Origin: Guillardia theta CCMP2712
Lineage: Eukaryota > Cryptophyceae > Pyrenomonadales > Geminigeraceae
NCBI RefSeq assembly: GCF_000315625.1
Contig: NW_005434647.1
Span: forward strand, 637,691 to 658,380
Direction: 5' to 3'
Length of the DNA: 20,690 nt
Below are positions 20,140-20,690 of the stretch, piece by piece. How positions within the stretch are numbered: the first letter of the stretch is position 1; every line of letters starts with the position of its first letter. Position numbers and translations under genes: made by a program. The notes beneath the pieces are model-generated. The model was not told the DNA's origin. It worked only from the letters and a program-made list of their open reading frames with translations, and did not search any database.

Positions 20140-20690
20140 CTATAAGTGATCCTTGCCATAGAGCGCCTCCAACCGGCTCCTCATGGCATCGTAATCGATC
20201 CCGTCCTCCTGGTCCCGCTCCTTCTGCTTCTGCTTCGCCCCTGCGCATCCCGTCATCCCCCTCCGCTCCCTCCTACTCCCTCACCTTCTCCTCCTCCCTT
20301 GCCGTTCTCACTGAGCTGCATCCTGGAGCACAGGTTAGTTGGAAGAAAGGTGGAGAACGAGGAGGGAGGAACGAAGGCAGGGGAGCGGAGGAGGGAGGGA
20401 GGGAGGGAGGGGGAAGCGATCGGAGGAACGAGAGAAGGAGCAAGGAGGAGGAGTGGCTTTGCTTACAGCAGTTCCCTAGGGTCCTTGACAGCTTCGGGCG
20501 GGAAGAAGAGAGTCCCGGCCCGGATGAAGGTGGTCAGGTACCCGGACTCATCCGCAAACCCCTTGATCTCCCTCGGGTCCAGAGGCTCGATGTGCGGGCT
20601 AGGAAAGTCCTGCGCTTCCAGGAGCCCCGCGTACCTGATAGCGTCCTCCTCCTCCTGCCAGGAGGCTGTTTCAGGGGAGGGGGGGGGGGG
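20140..20690 (-). CDS. DUF3110-like protein, C-terminal part (runs off the window)
   Basis: Three exons of the 3' end are visible: about 20665-20467, then 20322-20285, then 20240-20140 (stop TAG 20142-20140). They join in phase through a GTAAGC donor and a GTGAGG donor. The first contains EEEDAIRYAGLLEAQDFPSP, IEPLDPREIKGFADESGY and LFFPPEAVKD, which matches the pattern I associate with the DUF3110 domain of cyanobacteria and chloroplasts (an EDA.R.A..LEAQDFP core, then a GY and a PPE motif). Its biochemical function is not known to me. The tail is Lys/Gln/Glu-rich and ends ALYGKDHL. A poly-C/pyrimidine run at 20666-20690 followed by AACAG is probably the preceding intron. The N-terminus, including any plastid leader, lies outside the window. 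Confidence 0.6.

Noticed and set aside
1-20690. CRISPR arrays, prokaryotic operons, phage or insertion sequences
   Set aside because: The repeats are simple or short tandem repeats without spacers, genes are intron-containing and eukaryotic, and no transposase or integrase was seen.

Overview
The window looks like a piece of nuclear genome from a photosynthetic eukaryote whose plastid came from a secondary endosymbiosis, most likely a cryptophyte of the Guillardia type. Three things suggest this. The genes are split by many short GT-AG introns, often 40-70 nt. The introns carry long pyrimidine-rich simple repeats. Two genes begin with a signal peptide followed by a transit-peptide-like stretch, with an aromatic residue right at the expected cleavage site (W in one, an AAF motif in the other). 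Taxonomy is inferred from style and gene content; a haptophyte or another complex alga is not excluded.

Layout, left to right: RRN3/TIF-IA, the RNA polymerase I initiation factor (+, about 388-4311, 11 exons); a GC-rich, palindrome-rich island followed by AT-rich spacer (4312-6225); an intronless plastid stromal processing peptidase of family M16 (+, 6226-9768); a PH-domain protein (-, 10067-11704, two exons); spacer (11705-12316); a small Trp/Asp-rich protein with an internal two-fold repeat (+, 12317-12980, two exons); a plastid-targeted polytopic membrane protein resembling INSIG (-, 13138-14180, four exons); spacer (14181-15236); a many-exon nuclear protein with an SHAQKYF-type Myb domain, low-complexity linkers and a C-terminal Tudor-knot-like domain (+, about 15681-19831); a 43-bp tandem repeat; and the 3' end of a DUF3110-like gene that runs off the right edge (-, 20140 to beyond 20690).

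The genes do not form a pathway. They split into nuclear functions (rRNA transcription, a chromatin or DNA-binding protein) and plastid functions (precursor processing, the INSIG-like membrane protein, probably the DUF3110-like protein). The two most interesting items are the INSIG-like protein with plastid targeting signals and the Myb plus Tudor-knot architecture. Exon boundaries were worked out by eye from splice dinucleotides, reading-frame phase and remembered family patterns; no transcript or database evidence was available.
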